From Aralia elata (taxonomy: Eukaryota; Streptophyta; Magnoliopsida; Apiales; Araliaceae): a stretch of DNA of 64,000 nt. Numbering within the stretch: the stretch's first letter is position 1; each line of letters begins with the position of its first letter. Of the stretch, positions 11,358 to 24,298 are shown in pieces. The notes beneath the pieces were generated by a model that had not been told where the DNA came from, made no database searches, and worked only from the letters and a program-made list of their open reading frames with translations. The position numbers and the translations under genes are program-made. The stretch lies in assembly GCA_034770075.1 (NCBI GenBank), contig CM068388.1:14097653-14161652 (forward strand). Reading direction: 5' to 3'.

Positions 11358-13906
11358 ATGACTCGATCCTCTCAATCTGATAAATTAAATTTTGATCCAG
11401 AGATTGAGAAGACTGCAGGAAGGTTAAAGAAAGAGACTCGTTAAGCTCGAAGTATAACTGCAGATTTGAAAGAAGTTTTTGTTGCATCACCTGGCCTGAA
11501 CATCACACTAGAATTACTTTCTAACAGTTCATCTAGTGATTTTGAAGAAGATATGGCTGCTGCTAATAATAACAGGACTTTGAAGGAGCTAGTTACTCCT
11601 AATCTTAATCAACAGCCATTGTGTATTGAGTATCCTAATTTAGATGCTGCTTTTAAATTGAAATTAGGACTAATACATCTTTTGTCTACTTTTTGTGGTC
11701 TTACAGGTGAAGATCCATACAAGCATCTAAAGGAATTCCATATGGTATGTTCTAGTATGAAGCCTCAAGGAATAACAAATGAGCAAATAAAGCTTAGAGC
11801 TTTTCCATTTTCGTAAGCAGACTTGGCGAAGGATTGGTTATATTATCTTCCTTCTGGTTCGATTCAGTCATGGAATGAGATGAAGAGGCTATTCTTGGAA
11901 AAATATTTTCCTGCTTCATGGGTTGCTAATATAAGAAAGGAGATATGTGGCATCAAACAATATAATGGAAAGACTCTATATGAGTACTGGGAGAGATTTA
12001 AGAAGTTATGCTCTAGTTGTCCACCACATTAAATTGATGACCAACACTTAATACAATATTTTTATAAAGGACTATTGTCAATGGATATAAGTATGATCGA
12101 TGCTGCTAGTGGAGGAGCACTGGTTGATAAACTCCAGAAGTTGCTAGGAATCTAATTGTAAACATGGCAGCGAACTCACAACAATATGCAACCAGAAATG
12201 ATCATACACCTAAAAAAGTGAATGAGGTAAGCACATGTAATCTTGAATGTCAAATCTCTAATTTAACTGCTATGGTTTCATCAGATGGCTACAGGAAACA
12301 TGCCCGCAGCAAAAGTGTGTGGAATTTATTTATTATCAGGAGATAATACAGATGCATACCCAACATTGCAAGAAGATGAAACTGTTCAACAGGCTAATGC
12401 AGTGGGAATTTTTTTAGGACAACCTCAGCGTAGATATGAGCCTTATTAAACACTTATAATCTAGGATGGAGAGATAATCCCAATTTGAGTTATGGTGAAA
12501 ACATGCAGCCAATGCAGAATGTTTTTCTAAACAAGCAGGCAGGTTTTCAACAGGCTCAACAATAGTACCCACCTAGATAAGGAGCACCTGTTAACTCTAG
12601 GACATCTCTTAAGGATATGTTTAAAGCTTTCATGACCCATACACAGCTGTTTCAACAAGAGACAAAGACTTCCATCCATAATCTGGAGAATCAGATGAGT
12701 CAGCTGGCTACAACCGTTAGTCGATTGGACTCTCAAGGCTCAGGGAAGTTACCTTATCAAACTGTTGTCAATCGAAGAGAGAATGCTAGTGCTATAACAT
12801 TGAGGAGTGGAAAACAGTTGGATACACCAAAAGCTTTTGCTGAATTTGATGAGGAGGAGACAAAGAAGGGAGCAGAAACATCTAAGGTAATTCCTAACCC
12901 TTATGTTTAAGTTAAGACTAATCCTCTACTTTTTGCACCTAGTTATCAAAGGTCTTCTAAGAAGGAGGAGCAAGAAAAAGAGATACTAGAAACCTTTCGC
13001 AAGGTGAAAATGAATATTACTTTATAAGATGCAATTAAACAAGTGCCCATGTATGCAAAGTTTTTAAAAGATTTATGCACTAATAAGAGGAAACTAAGGG
13101 ATGATGAAAAAGTAACTGTAGGAGAGAATATGTTAGCAGTTCTTCAAAGAAAATTGCCTCTTAAGTGTAAAGACCCAAGCATGTTTACAATTCCATGTAG
13201 AATAGGTAATACCAGATTTGAAAAAGCCATGCTAGATTTAGGAGTTTCTATTAATGTCATGTCATTATCTATTTATGTTTTTTTAAATCTAGGCCCCTTG
13301 AAACAAACTGGTATTATTATTCAATTGGTTGATCGTACTAACACTTACCCTGAAGGGGTAATTGAGGATGTGTTGGTGCAGGTGAATGAACTAATATTTC
13401 CTGCAGATTTTTACATTATGGATATAGATGATGATACATCTCCAAATCCTGCACATATTCTATTGGGGAGACCATTTTTGAAAATATCTAGAATAATGAT
13501 TGGCGTGCACATTGGGACGTTAACCATGGAATTTGATGGTGAAAAGATTCAGTTCAATATTTATGAGGACATGAGGTACCCTAATGATATCAATCCTATT
13601 TTTGCTATTGATGTAATTGACTCTATAGTGCAGAAAACCTTTGAGCAAACAAATAAGGAAAGTTTCGAGGTTGCAATCACCAACATTATGGAATTAGACA
13701 AAGAAAAAGAAATCGAGCAGAATCAGGAACTAAAAGAGACTATGGTTGCATTACATTATTTGTCAAACATTTCAGATAAGCATGCAGTATATTTCATTTA
13801 GTTACCTGCTACTCATAAGAAGCTGCTACTTTGGAACTGAAGCCATTACCAACCCACCTGAAGTATGTATATGTAAGGAAGGATGACACACTGCCAGTGA
13901 TCATTG
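11358..13906 (+). pseudogene. Athila-type gag and protease, decayed
   Basis: Gag is readable in several frames. The first ATG at 11358 opens a short frame closed by a stop at about 11442. A more plausible gag start is the ATG at about 11552 (MAAANNNRTLKEL). The Retrotrans_gag core (about 11700-12150) shows ANIRKEICGIKQYNGKTLYE and LIQYFYKGLLSMD but has several stops. From 13043 a 252-codon open frame carries the retroviral-type aspartic protease region. In it, IPCRIGNTRFEKAMLDLGVS holds the active-site loop as DLG in place of the usual DTG/DSG, followed by ILLGRPFL. The Athila lineage commonly has DLGAS here, so DLG may be a lineage trait, not damage. The frame runs up to the CACTA insertion at 13907 and resumes after 19124. 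Confidence 0.85.
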
Positions 13907-15103
13907 CACTACAAAAAAATAGTGATTTCGCAACAAACAGTTTTCGTTGCTAAAGGTGCAAAATTTCGTTGTCAAAGGTCATTTGCAACGATTTTTTAGT
14001 CGTTGGACCTTTCGTTGCGCAATGAGCGTTGCTAATTATCTAGCAACGAAATATTTTTTTCGTTGTCGAAAGTGAGATATTTCGCAACGAAAGTTTGCTT
14101 CATGAAAAATTATAAATCATTTAGCAACGAAATATTTCGTAGCAAATTTATTAAGAAATTGTTACTAAAAAATAACTTTCGTTGCAAAATCCGCCTATTT
14201 GGCAACAAAACGAATCTTTCTTTTTGCCAACGAAGATGAAATTCGTTGCATTTGATACACATTTGCCAATGATGTTTGTCGTTGTGCTAAACATTATGAA
14301 AATTATTACCTTAATTGATTTTCGTTGCTAATTGTATACTTTTTAGTAAGGATGTTCTTGCTAAATGTACAAGATAAATCGGTCATATAGTAATTTGCAA
14401 CGAAATTTTTCGTTGCCATTGATTTTGTTATGAATAATTATGATCAAATATCGTTTTCGTTACCGTTGATTTTGTTATGAATAATTATGATCAAATAACA
14501 ACGATAATGGTCGATGCTAATTATTTTTCAAGAGCAACAAAAGTTGTTGTCGATTAGCAACGAAACTATACATTACAATTTGCTTTATATATGCAACAAA
14601 AGTTGTTATGATTTGCAATGATATAAATGTTGCCTTTTTCGTTGTTATGTAGCAAATGTCGAAATTATTTTACAAACAAAATAAATTGTAGCTCAATAAC
14701 CCCATAACAAATTATGGTCGAAATACAAGAATATTGGAAATTATAAAGTGAGATTTGAGATTGTATGATTCAAGCTTTGTTTGTTTGTTGGGAGTTGTTA
14801 TGTTAAGCTTGGTCTTTTCCTTCTAAACTGAATTGCATTGTTCTGCCTGTCACACAACGGCGATACATATGGAAGTTAGCATGTACTAGATTTCTTTTGA
14901 TAGCCTCTGGATGAGTTGCCTTATCTGATGGTTTTATATGCTCTAAGCATATGAAGAGCTATATAGTAGATTCTGTTATGTTCCTTATTTGGTGGATTCT
15001 GCTCTTATTAGGATTCTCAAAATGATACACAACATAAATTGAAGAAATCCAATAGAAGATAGACTTATGCAGTTATAGATAGTAGTAGCATATTAACACA
15101 TAC

Positions 15104-15371
15104 CTGTCCCAAATAGCTTAGTTGTTCACATGCCAACCTCCTTTTAATAGATAAAGTGGCATTTTTACTTTCAGTAGCTAAACCAAGTTGCATTTCAGTT
15201 CCCTAAAGATGTCATTCAACAAACAGTCAACATTTGTTAGATGTTCTATTCCAAAACTAGAAGCACCAACTTAATCAGTCATAGGAAGGGGTATAGATTT
15301 GTCTACCTGTGCTAGTGCTTGAATAAAAATAGCCTCAAATACACCCTCATGTAAATCTGTTGGCATCCTGC
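15104..15371 (-). pseudogene. captured gene fragment, two exons, unrecognised
   Basis: On the minus strand two open segments are separated by a GT-AG intron. The first exon (right edge about 15371, left edge 15307) ends DLHEGVFEAIFIQALAQ at a GT donor. The second (15202-15104) begins after CTTTAG, encodes GTEMQLGLATESKNATLSIK and on to LSYLGQ, and ends at a GTATGT donor. The second exon is 99 bp with no stop, and the phase is 0 at both visible junctions. This conserved-looking protein sequence inside a CACTA element suggests a captured host gene fragment. I do not recognise the family. Confidence 0.5.
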
Positions 15372-18300
15372 TCCTGACCATATAATTAAGGATTACTTTG
15401 TATACAGTAACTAATAAGACAGTGAGGTAAATGTTAAAAAAAAACAACCAACCAAACTCTGATTGAGAAGAACTATAATCAATGGTGTAGAACTATGATA
15501 ATTGCTATTGTTGCTAAGTTTAAAACTGGGATGATTGATGGAACTTATACAAAACTAGATGTTACTTCTCTGTTATAATATTGGGAATGCTGTAATAGCA
15601 TGGTTATTTACTGACTATTAAATGTGTCACCTGGGATTAGTAGTAATGCAATGTTTCTTCTTATTTCTAAAGAGAAAGTTCTGCACTCTGTTATCAAGTT
15701 GTTTATGAAACTGGACCTGCGCAAGTTATTTAACTCATTAGCTTCTTACATTTTTGTTTAATAGAATGTAGAAAAGTGAACTACCTTGTGGTAGCAGTTT
15801 TATCACATTTTTCTGCATGCATGATTGCATGCACAAGCAAATGTGTGCTAGTGTAAGTGGACTTGGGGAGATGAATTCTGTTAAGCTCATCTTATACTTC
15901 ATGTTTTCCCTTATCGAGTATATGATTTTCTGTTGACAATTGAATGAAGTATTGATTTTGTACTTTATATCCCCTTCCTATTGATTCCACAATTCTTTTG
16001 ACGGAAGATATGACTGACATCATATATTTGCTGGCCTAATAATTCACAGTGGTGAAAATGAGTCTTTGTAACAGTTTAAATGCAACATTTGTTGAAGTTT
16101 TACATCGTATATACATAATTCTTGCATGTTTCCTGTACTTCTGCTAGATAATCAAGTTCTAATTTCTAAAACCATGAATAAATCACTGTAAATATCTAAC
16201 AAAACACTTAGAGATAGTTGCATGATTAAGGAACTGGACTATTGATAATGATTATGCTGACTACGTCTTCTTCTAGAGACTGAGAGCGTGTATTGAACAA
16301 AAGGTAAAAAACTTGGAGATGTTAAATTGATTTGACCTTAAATTGATGTTAAAATTATTTGGAACTGCATTGTTGATGGTGATTACACTGGCTACATCTA
16401 ATTTCTGGTGTTATACTATGTCTTAGAATTTAAACTATCATCATTTGCTTTCTAGAAGTGCATTGGATTTGATTAATAGAATAACAATGTACGCATATAT
16501 GTCAGATGTTTGGTTTTTGAAATCTTTTTTCTGTGTACCATGCATTTAGCCAGATAACCGGAAACATTAAGATTTAAAGCTTCATTTGCAACTTATAATT
16601 GTAACATTTAGATGTATACTCAGTGTTCCTTTTATTTCCTCTTATGTCTGCCTATGTAAAAAGTGTGTATTAATGTATCTTTTGCAAGCTGGAAGTTAAA
16701 GTTCACCTTGTGTGGAGAGACACATGCACAAAATCACAAGGAATAATACCCTCCCATATAAGAGAACTTCAGAAGCATAAAATTCATGTGCACTAGAAGC
16801 TAAGAGGACTATAAGTTACTCATCTATATATTCAAACTTATCTTTATGATCTCCTTGAACAAAATCTTAACTAATCCTGTTGTTAAACTTAAAGAATACG
16901 CAACAGAGAGATCAATCATCACATTTAACTCATCATTCCAACTTACCAAATGACAATTCTGGCTTTATTTAACTGTCAGTGTTCGTTTCATAAACACTAT
17001 AATACTATTACAACTCGATACATTTTTCTATGCAAACTGCACTTTTCTTCTATATACCTTATATTCATCTGTTCCTATTTCTTATTTGTTTTTTCATGCT
17101 ATATGTATGACTATTGCCAAGTTTAGGTTGCACTTTGTTGTTTTAGCTGGTTTTAGTTGCTACTTTCTGTTGCTTTATCATGGCTACGGTTGGTTTTATG
17201 CTGCTACAGGGTGGTTGTTTGTCAGTCTCTGTTATTGTTTTTGGCCATGCTATGTTGTTTTGTCGCGCTATGCTATTGTAGTTGTGCGGTGCCTGTTGTT
17301 CGCCTGGTTGATGTTACTGCCATTTTGCTGCCTTTTTGCTGCTGGTTTTCTGCTACGGCTTGGTTGTTGTTGTGCTGATGGCCCTTGGTCTATAGTGGGT
17401 CCTTTTTGTTGCTGCAGCTTGGCTGTTTCGGCTCGCTTTTTGCCTGTTGTTGCTGCTGCAGCTGCTGTTGGTCTGGTGTTGTTTTCTTACTCCTGCATTC
17501 TGAGGGCTTCTTGTTGTTGTGGGTTGCTGCAGATTGGGGCTGCTGATGCAGCTGTTGTGCTACCTGCTACTGGTTCTATGCAGTTTTTGCTATGCAGCTG
17601 GGTTGTTTGGTTTGCGTGTACATGTGTGCTGTGGTTTGGGGCGGGGCTGCCCAGCCGCTGGTCGTCTGTTTTAGTCTTGTCTACTTTAGTTTTCTTGTAT
17701 CCTTGTATGCATTATGGGTTGGGTCCTAGTCGTTTATTGCTGTTGTTGCTTTGGTCTGGTTTATGCAGTTAGGTTCACGTGGCATGCTTATGTTAAAAAT
17801 GTTTCTTCCTTCCTCGTGAAAGTTTATAATGTAAAATATTTGTTTAGGCTTCTGGCCTTGTAATCTTATATAGTCATGACATCATAGGGACTGTCCTACG
17901 ATGTCAATGCTATATTCTGATTTGGGTTTCCCATGACGTTTGCACATTCTTCTCTTTTTAATACAGTTTAAGTTTAGCAATAAAATAAAATAAAATAGTA
18001 ACTTGACGTCACAGAGCATAGCAAAGATATTGCAACTTGATGTCACAGACGTTAAAATGGATTGCTTTATGGCTGAAGGAATTTGAGTAGTCTATAGTTG
18101 TTTTCAGCTAGTCAAAACATGAATCATGATGATCATCAAGGAAGCACAAATTACATGACGACCAAATAATTACACAGCAAAAATTAATAATAAAAAAGCA
18201 TAAATAAAAAAATAAAAGAAAACAAATATTCACTATAACAAATTTTCGTGCTTTGCGGGTCAACAACAAATTAGTCTCATTACCTTAGGAAAACGTATAA

Positions 18301-18733
18301 AATGTAAAACAACAAGTTATTCAAAGAGAAATAAAATAAATAATAATTTTAAAATGCAAAACGATGAGTTTTGGAAGAAAAAAAAAGATAGCGAAATGTG
18401 CTTCTTGGGGTTATCTAAATTTATACGCAATGAAAGAAAAATTGTTGACAATGAATATGATCCATATTAGGCTATGAAATAAGTCAACCAAAAACCTTTC
18501 GTTGCCCGCAAGAGTTAATCATTATAAGCTACATTCAATTTACTACAAAACTCTAATTTTTGCAAATTAAAAAATATATCTATATGTGCTCAATTTTAAT
18601 TTCAAAAATTATAACTCTAACAAAAAAAATTAAAACTGGGCATTTATTTTGAGACGGATGAAGTGAAACATTTGAGTGTATAAAATTGCGTCTAAATAAA
18701 TAAAAATTTTAAAATGTAAAATGATGCGTTTTC

Positions 18734-18747
18734 GGGGGGGGGGGGGG
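18734..18747 (+). repeat. G14 homopolymer
   Basis: Fourteen consecutive G residues, near the inner edge of the right subterminal region of the CACTA element. Confidence 0.95.
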
Positions 18748-19124
18748 AGGTTGAAACGTGTTTATTGGGTTTATATTAATTTTGGGCAATAATTTACTAG
18801 TCGTTGCAAAAAATTGTACAAAATACACAACGAAAAAAATTTGTTGCCAATGAATGTGACCACATATTAGATAATAAAATATAGCAACAATTTTTTTTCG
18901 TTGCCCACGATGAGGAGAAATCACATTGGTAACGAATAGGCGGTTTTTTTTTTCCAGCCAACGATTTGGCAACGAAAGTTGGCAACGACTCATGAATTTC
19001 ATTGCGCAAAATGAAAGCCTTTCACAAACTGCAACGAATGACAAATTTCGTTGCTAAATATGCATTTTTGGCAACGACTTCGTTGCCCCAAAAATCGTTG
19101 CCAAATGTCCATTTTTTTGTAGTG

Positions 19125-21995
19125 TTACTAGAAACTTAACCAAAGTCTAAGAGGATAAACTGTTAAGAGTTCTAAGGGAGCATATAACAATTTTTGGATG
19201 GACAATTGCATATATCAGGGGAATAAGCACTGTTGCATGTATGCATCGAATTCTTCTAGAGGAAGGAGCCAAACCAATTAGAGAAGCCAAACGCAGATTG
19301 AATACACCAGTGATGGAGGTACTGAAAAAAAGGAAGTTCTGAAATTACTTGATGCAGGTATTATTTACCCAATTTCACACAGTCAATGGGTAAGTTCAGT
19401 GTAGGTTGTTCCAAAGAAATCTGGTATAACAGTTATTCAAAATAACAATAATGAGTTGGTACTCACACATGTACAAACAGGATGGAGAGTGTGTATTGAT
19501 TACAGGAAGTTGAATTCTGTAACTGGAAAAGACCATTTCCCACTTCCTTTCATTAATCAAATGTTAGAAAGATTAGCTGGTTATACTTATTATCATTTTC
19601 TAGATGGTTTTTTAGGTTACAACCAGATTGTACCACCTCCACTTGTCCATTTGGTACGTTTGCCTATCATAGAATGTCATTTGGACTCTATAATGTAATA
19701 GGTACTTTTCAGAGATGCATGGTAAGTATATTTTTTGATCTTTTAGAGAGCTGCATTTAAGTGTTTATGGATGATTTCAAAATACATGGTGATTCATTAG
19801 ATGCTTGCTTAGATAACTTAACTCGTGTGCTTGATAGATATTTAGAAACTAATCTTGTTCTTAACTAGGAGAAGTGTCATTTCATGGTAAAGCAATGTAT
19901 AGTTCTTGGGCATGTTGTTTCAGCAAGAGGAATAGAAGTATATAAGTCAAAGATAGAGGTTATTTCTATTTTGTCTTACCTTGCAAGTGTACGGGAGATT
20001 CGTTCTTTCTTTGGTCATACATGATTCTATCGCAGATTTATTAAGGACTTCTCAAAGATAACTTTGCTATTGTGTAAGTTGCTATAAAAGGATATGCAAT
20101 TCTAGTTTGATGAGGAGTGCAAGGATGTATTTGACAAGTTGAAGAAGTTACTAACCACAACACCAGTGATACAACCACCAAATTGGGAGTTACCTTTTGA
20201 GAACATGTGTGATGCCAACAACTATGCAGTAGGGGCTATCTTAGAACAAAGAGTTGACAAAGTTGTACATGCCATCTATTATGCCTCCAAGACTTTAAAT
20301 AATGCTCAGATCAATTACTCTACGACTAAAAAAAGAACTATTATCTGTTGTTTTTGCTTTAGACAAGTTTAAGTCTTATTTGCTTGGTACTAAAGTTATG
20401 GTTTATTTTGACCATTCTGCTCTCAGGTATTTACTGACCAAGAAGGATTCCAAACCTCAAATTTTTCAATGGATTTTACTGCTGCAGGAATTTAACGTAG
20501 AGATTAAAGATAAAAAAGGAACATACAATTTGGTAGCAGATCACTTGAGCTAGCTGATACATGATGAAGAGACATTGCCTTTGCAAGATTCTTTTCCAGA
20601 TGAGCACTTATACTTTGTTGATATGAGAGTATCCTGGTATGCGAATATTGTAAATTATTTAGTGGGTAGACATTTACCTGAAAACTGTTCTAAATTCCAA
20701 AGAGATAAGCTTAAGAGTGATGTTAAATACTATGTGTGGGATGACCCATATTTATGAAAATATTGTGTTGATCAGATAATAAGAAGGTGTATGCCTGATA
20801 ATGAATTTTTATCTATTCTAACCTTCTGTCATTCTTATGCTTGTGGAGGACATTTTGGGCCTAAAAGAACAGCTCATAGGGTTTTAGAATGTAGTTTTTA
20901 TTGGCCATCTTTATTTAAGGATGCTTATCTATTTTGCAAGTCTTGTGAAATTTGTCAAAAGACAGGGAACATATCACGTAAGAATCAAATGCCATAAACT
21001 CCTATTTTAATTATGAAATTTTTTGATGTTTGGGGTATTGATTTTATGGGACCATTTCCTCCATCCTTCGGTAATATTTACATCCTTTTGGCTGTTAACT
21101 ATGTTTTTAAATGGGTGGAAGCTAAAGCCACTAGGACTGATGATTCTAAAGTTGTTACAGATTTTGTTAAATCGCATATATTTGTCAAGTTTGGAACCCT
21201 AAAGGCCATTATTAATGATAGGGGAACCCATTTTTGCAATAGGATGCTGAAAGTACTATTTAAAAAATACAATGTGATGCATAAGATTTCCACATCTTAC
21301 CATCCATAGAGTAATGGCCAGGGTGAGGTGTCCAATTGTGAGGTCAAGTCTATTTTGGAGAAAGTAATCAAGCTTAATAGGAAGGATTGGAGTCTGAGAT
21401 TGGAGGATGCATTATGGGCTTACAGGACATCATACAAAACCCTTATAGGCATGTCACCTTACATGCTAGTTTTTGGTAAATCATGTCATCTACCTGTGGA
21501 GTTATAACACAAGGCTTTTTGGGCAATCAAGTGTTGTAACCTGGATATGAACCAAGCTGGGGAGCATAGGCGGCTACAGTTACAAGAGCTAAATGAATTG
21601 CAAAATGAAGCTTATGAGAGCTCTAAGTTGTATAAAGAAAAGACAAAGGCTTTTCATGACAAATAGATTTTGAGGAAAAATTTCACTGTTGGATAAAAAG
21701 TTCTTCTTTACAATTCACGACTTAAGTTATTTTCAGGTAAGCTGCGTTCTCGTTGGGATGGTCCTTTTGTTATTACTAATATTTCTTCTTATGGTGCAGT
21801 GGACATTTAAAGCCCAAACATATGTAAAATTGTTAAGGTGAATGGTCACTGGTTGACACCATTTTATGATGACTTTCCAGTGGACAATGTGGAGGTGGTG
21901 GATCTGGAAGAGCCAATTTATTCAGATTCAGCAGAGTGTTGTCGGGCAAACGACGTAAAACAAATGCGCTGCTTGGGAGGCAACCCAAGATATTA
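19125..21995 (+). pseudogene. Athila-type reverse transcriptase, RNase H and integrase, decayed
   Basis: Pol resumes here after the CACTA insertion. The RT region shows LLDAGIIYPISHSQW, VCIDYRKLNSVTGKDHFPLP and, near 19765, the catalytic motif as FMDD (the YXDD box with F, usual in this lineage). Several frames are needed because of stops and small indels. The RNase H region follows at about 20140-20550 (CDANNYAVGAILEQ, YYASKTLNNAQINYSTTK, VYFDHSALRYLL). The integrase zinc-binding region lies at 20820-20970 (CHSYACGGHFGPKRTAHR, CKSCEICQKTG). The catalytic core follows at 21010-21310 (WGIDFMGPFPPS, IINDRGTHFCN), and the C-terminal part ends near 21990 (SRWDGPFVITNIS). About a dozen premature stops are present. 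Confidence 0.88.
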
Positions 21996-22489
21996 GATTT
22001 GCTTTTCTTTTCCTTTTTACTTTTTAGTTGCATTTATTTTGTCATATATTCTTTGCATAATTATCTTATATTGGGGACAATGTAAGGTTTAAGTGTGGGG
22101 GAGAGGTTTAGAATTATGCTATGTGTTGTGGAAATTTTGAAAACTTTTGGCTCTACGATTTTATGTTGTGCTTCTACGATTTTACTTGGCTAAGCTTCTA
22201 AAGGTTACGATCGTAGAATGGAAATTAATGCTGATTTGTAGGATTTATTTGATGCTTAGTTAATTGATGAATGATGATAACTAAGTCACGATCCATAATT
22301 GAACTGATTTTAAACTAAATTTATTTTTGCGTGAGTGCTTTGATATGAGATACATGTTTACTTAAATGAGTTGTATGTGGGGTCTGATTATGTGCACTGG
22401 TTTTAGGACTCAGGATTTGCTTGGCTGCTCATTTTGGTTATAGAACCATGTTAAAAAAAGAGAAAAATAAACACAAACGATGAATGATG

Positions 22490-22620
22490 TGGAGGGATTG
22501 AGATGGAGTATAAAACACACTCATCCGTAAATACATGTATAAAGTGAGAAGGAGCGTAAAACGCACTCACTAATAAGGATATGTAAATAGAGTGAGATAG
22601 AACATAAAATGCACTCACCT
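22490..22620 (+). repeat. threefold imperfect tandem repeat upstream of 3' LTR
   Basis: Three units of about 40-50 bp, each of the form GAGANGGAGNRTAAAAYRCACTCA followed by an AT-rich spacer (about 22500, 22547 and 22594). They lie in the non-coding stretch between integrase and the polypurine tract. Confidence 0.75.
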
Positions 22621-22987
22621 ATAAAAATTAAAATTGGAAGTTATGTAATATGGGTAATGGTGTGTGAAAAGAATAGTAAAAAAGCTATGTTTTTAGTTTG
22701 AGTAAGTTGTGCATAGTTGTTCTTCCATGTGGACTTAGTTGTGTATTCATGTTGATCTTAGGAAGCTACTTATGTGGTTACATTTGAATTTTAAAGATGT
22801 TCTGTAGAAAATGACAAGGTTGTTATTATGAATTGATTGATGAAATGTTAACTAGATTTCTACTGATTAGTGTTAATGTTCATGGATGGATTATTGAAAT
22901 TAAGACCTTTGAAAGTTTGGTTAAGTAGATTTTGATGAATTTTAGTATGATCTCTATTTTGTTTACACGAGGACGTGTAAAGACTGA

Positions 22988-23000
22988 GTGTGGGGGAATT
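22988..23000 (+). other. polypurine tract of the Athila-type element
   Basis: The sequence GTGTGGGGGAATT lies directly before the TG that opens the 3' LTR at 23001, the expected place for plus-strand priming. Confidence 0.75.
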
Positions 23001-24298
23001 TGATAGGAGCAGAATATTCTATATTTTTGATTCCTTTATGTTTAGTTTTATTACAAGTTTTCTGTGTATGTAAGCTGATTAAGGTAATTATTGATTTCAA
23101 GAAGTATTGAAGATGAATTAGCAGATATGGTGTATAATGTTTAGTTTTTAGTTGTTTTGTAGAAATGTTCTACAATCGTTGGGTGTGGCACTCTACGATG
23201 TGTGCAGGTTGCTCTACGTTCGTAGTGTTGGAGGGAAATGAAAGGATTCTGCAGTCTAACGTTCAATAATGTGATGGCTACTATACGATCAGTTGGCTAT
23301 TCGGCACTCTACGTTCGCTTGGATTGGAGTTATTCTACGATCGTAGTAAAGTCACTCTATGATTGGTTACGCGGCGATCTGTTGTTCGACGATTTGCTAC
23401 TCTGTGACCGAGCACTCTACGACAATGTGTTCACTTTACGAATGGCATGTACAGGGTTCGCTCTACGATTATTGAAGGAGAGTTTCACTTTACGATTTAT
23501 AACTCTATGTTTGCTTTATGGAGGTGTTACTCTACGTTTGTGGGTCGACTTATGGATTTGGATCCGGTTCAGAGTCAGGTTGTTGGAGCAACCCATTATG
23601 GGAGTTGTAGTTTATGATGGAAACTGTAATTTGATATGGAAGCTACAACTGGCTATAGAGTTAGAGTCTGCTGTGGAAATTAAATCCGAATTTGTAAAGA
23701 AAACTATATCTGCTGGGATTTCTGAAGTTGATATGGAAACGAATTCTGCTAGGGTTTCAGAGGATTATGATTATAAGTACCTTCACTTGGCCTCGACTGA
23801 TGAATATACTCACACATTTATATATATAGTTTATTAGTACTTAGTTATGTCAGGCTAGGCTTTTTTATTTCAGTTCAAGGGATGTTGAACGTTTATTATA
23901 GTTGATGGTTTGATTGAGTTTATAACACTATTTATTTCTTCGTATATGAAATTCATTCTTGATAATTTGTTTTAACTCTTTGAATGATAATCTGGTTGAT
24001 TTAATAATGGCCAGTTAGATTGATCAGATTATTATCAACTACTAGATTAAGGGATGGTATTACGTGTAATAGATATTGTTCATAATAACAAGTAGCAGTT
24101 TGTGATATGTGATTGTGGTCAAGTTTTGGGTATTACTAGTGCTATCAGAAGGCAAGTTAAATAGTCTGCGATTGTGTGATTGTTGCTTGGAATAATCTAA
24201 TTTCCTAGTTCTTAATGCTGACGTTATATTAAATCTAGAGAGATTGTTCTGGGTTGTATAATAGTTAGAGTCTTGTGGAACGATGTTTCAGGAGAGGA
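23001..24298 (+). repeat. 3' LTR of the Athila-type element, truncated
   Basis: It starts TGATAGGAGCAGAATATTC and follows the 5' LTR closely to CAGGAGA at 24298, where similarity stops. The 199-codon open frame at 23238-23837 lies wholly inside the LTR and matches no known product, so I do not call it a gene. Confidence 0.85.

Larger units (their letters stand above)
13907..19124. mobile_element. CACTA (En/Spm) element, non-autonomous, 5.2 kb
   Basis: It starts CACTACAAAAAAATAG and ends in AAAAAAATG-type sequence closing with TTTGTAGTG, which are inverted CACTA termini. The flanks are TTG and TTA, so the expected 3-bp duplication matches at two of three bases. Dense copies of TTTCGTTGC/GCAACGAAA in both orientations fill about 800 bp at the left end and 350 bp at the right, the expected subterminal transposase-binding arrays. 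No TNP2-type transposase domain is visible. Two exon-like segments on the minus strand (15104-15371) suggest a captured gene piece. The element sits in Athila pol between protease and reverse transcriptase, and pol continues directly after it. Confidence 0.9.
9606..24298 (+). mobile_element. Athila-type Gypsy LTR retrotransposon, decayed, with nested CACTA element
   Basis: The order on the plus strand is 5' LTR (9606-11292), primer-binding site, gag, protease, nested CACTA element (13907-19124), reverse transcriptase, RNase H, integrase, about 1 kb of non-coding DNA, polypurine tract and a truncated 3' LTR (23001-24298). Gag, protease and integrase blocks match the Athila lineage of plant Metaviridae as I know it. 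No envelope-like frame is visible between integrase and the 3' LTR, where many Athila elements have one. Stops and frameshifts occur throughout gag-pol, so this copy cannot encode its own proteins. The 3' LTR stops about 390 bp short of the 5' LTR's length, at a junction with Copia-like LTR sequence. Confidence 0.9.

Noticed and set aside
17086..17772. 228-codon open frame, rich in C, L, V and W, inside the first CACTA element
   Set aside because: The segment is strongly T- and G-rich and poor in A, so stop codons are rare in all plus-strand frames. The translation is low-complexity with no recognisable domain.
23238..23837. 199-codon open frame
   Set aside because: It lies entirely inside the Athila 3' LTR. 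The matching 5' LTR copy has it broken by stops, and it matches no product.
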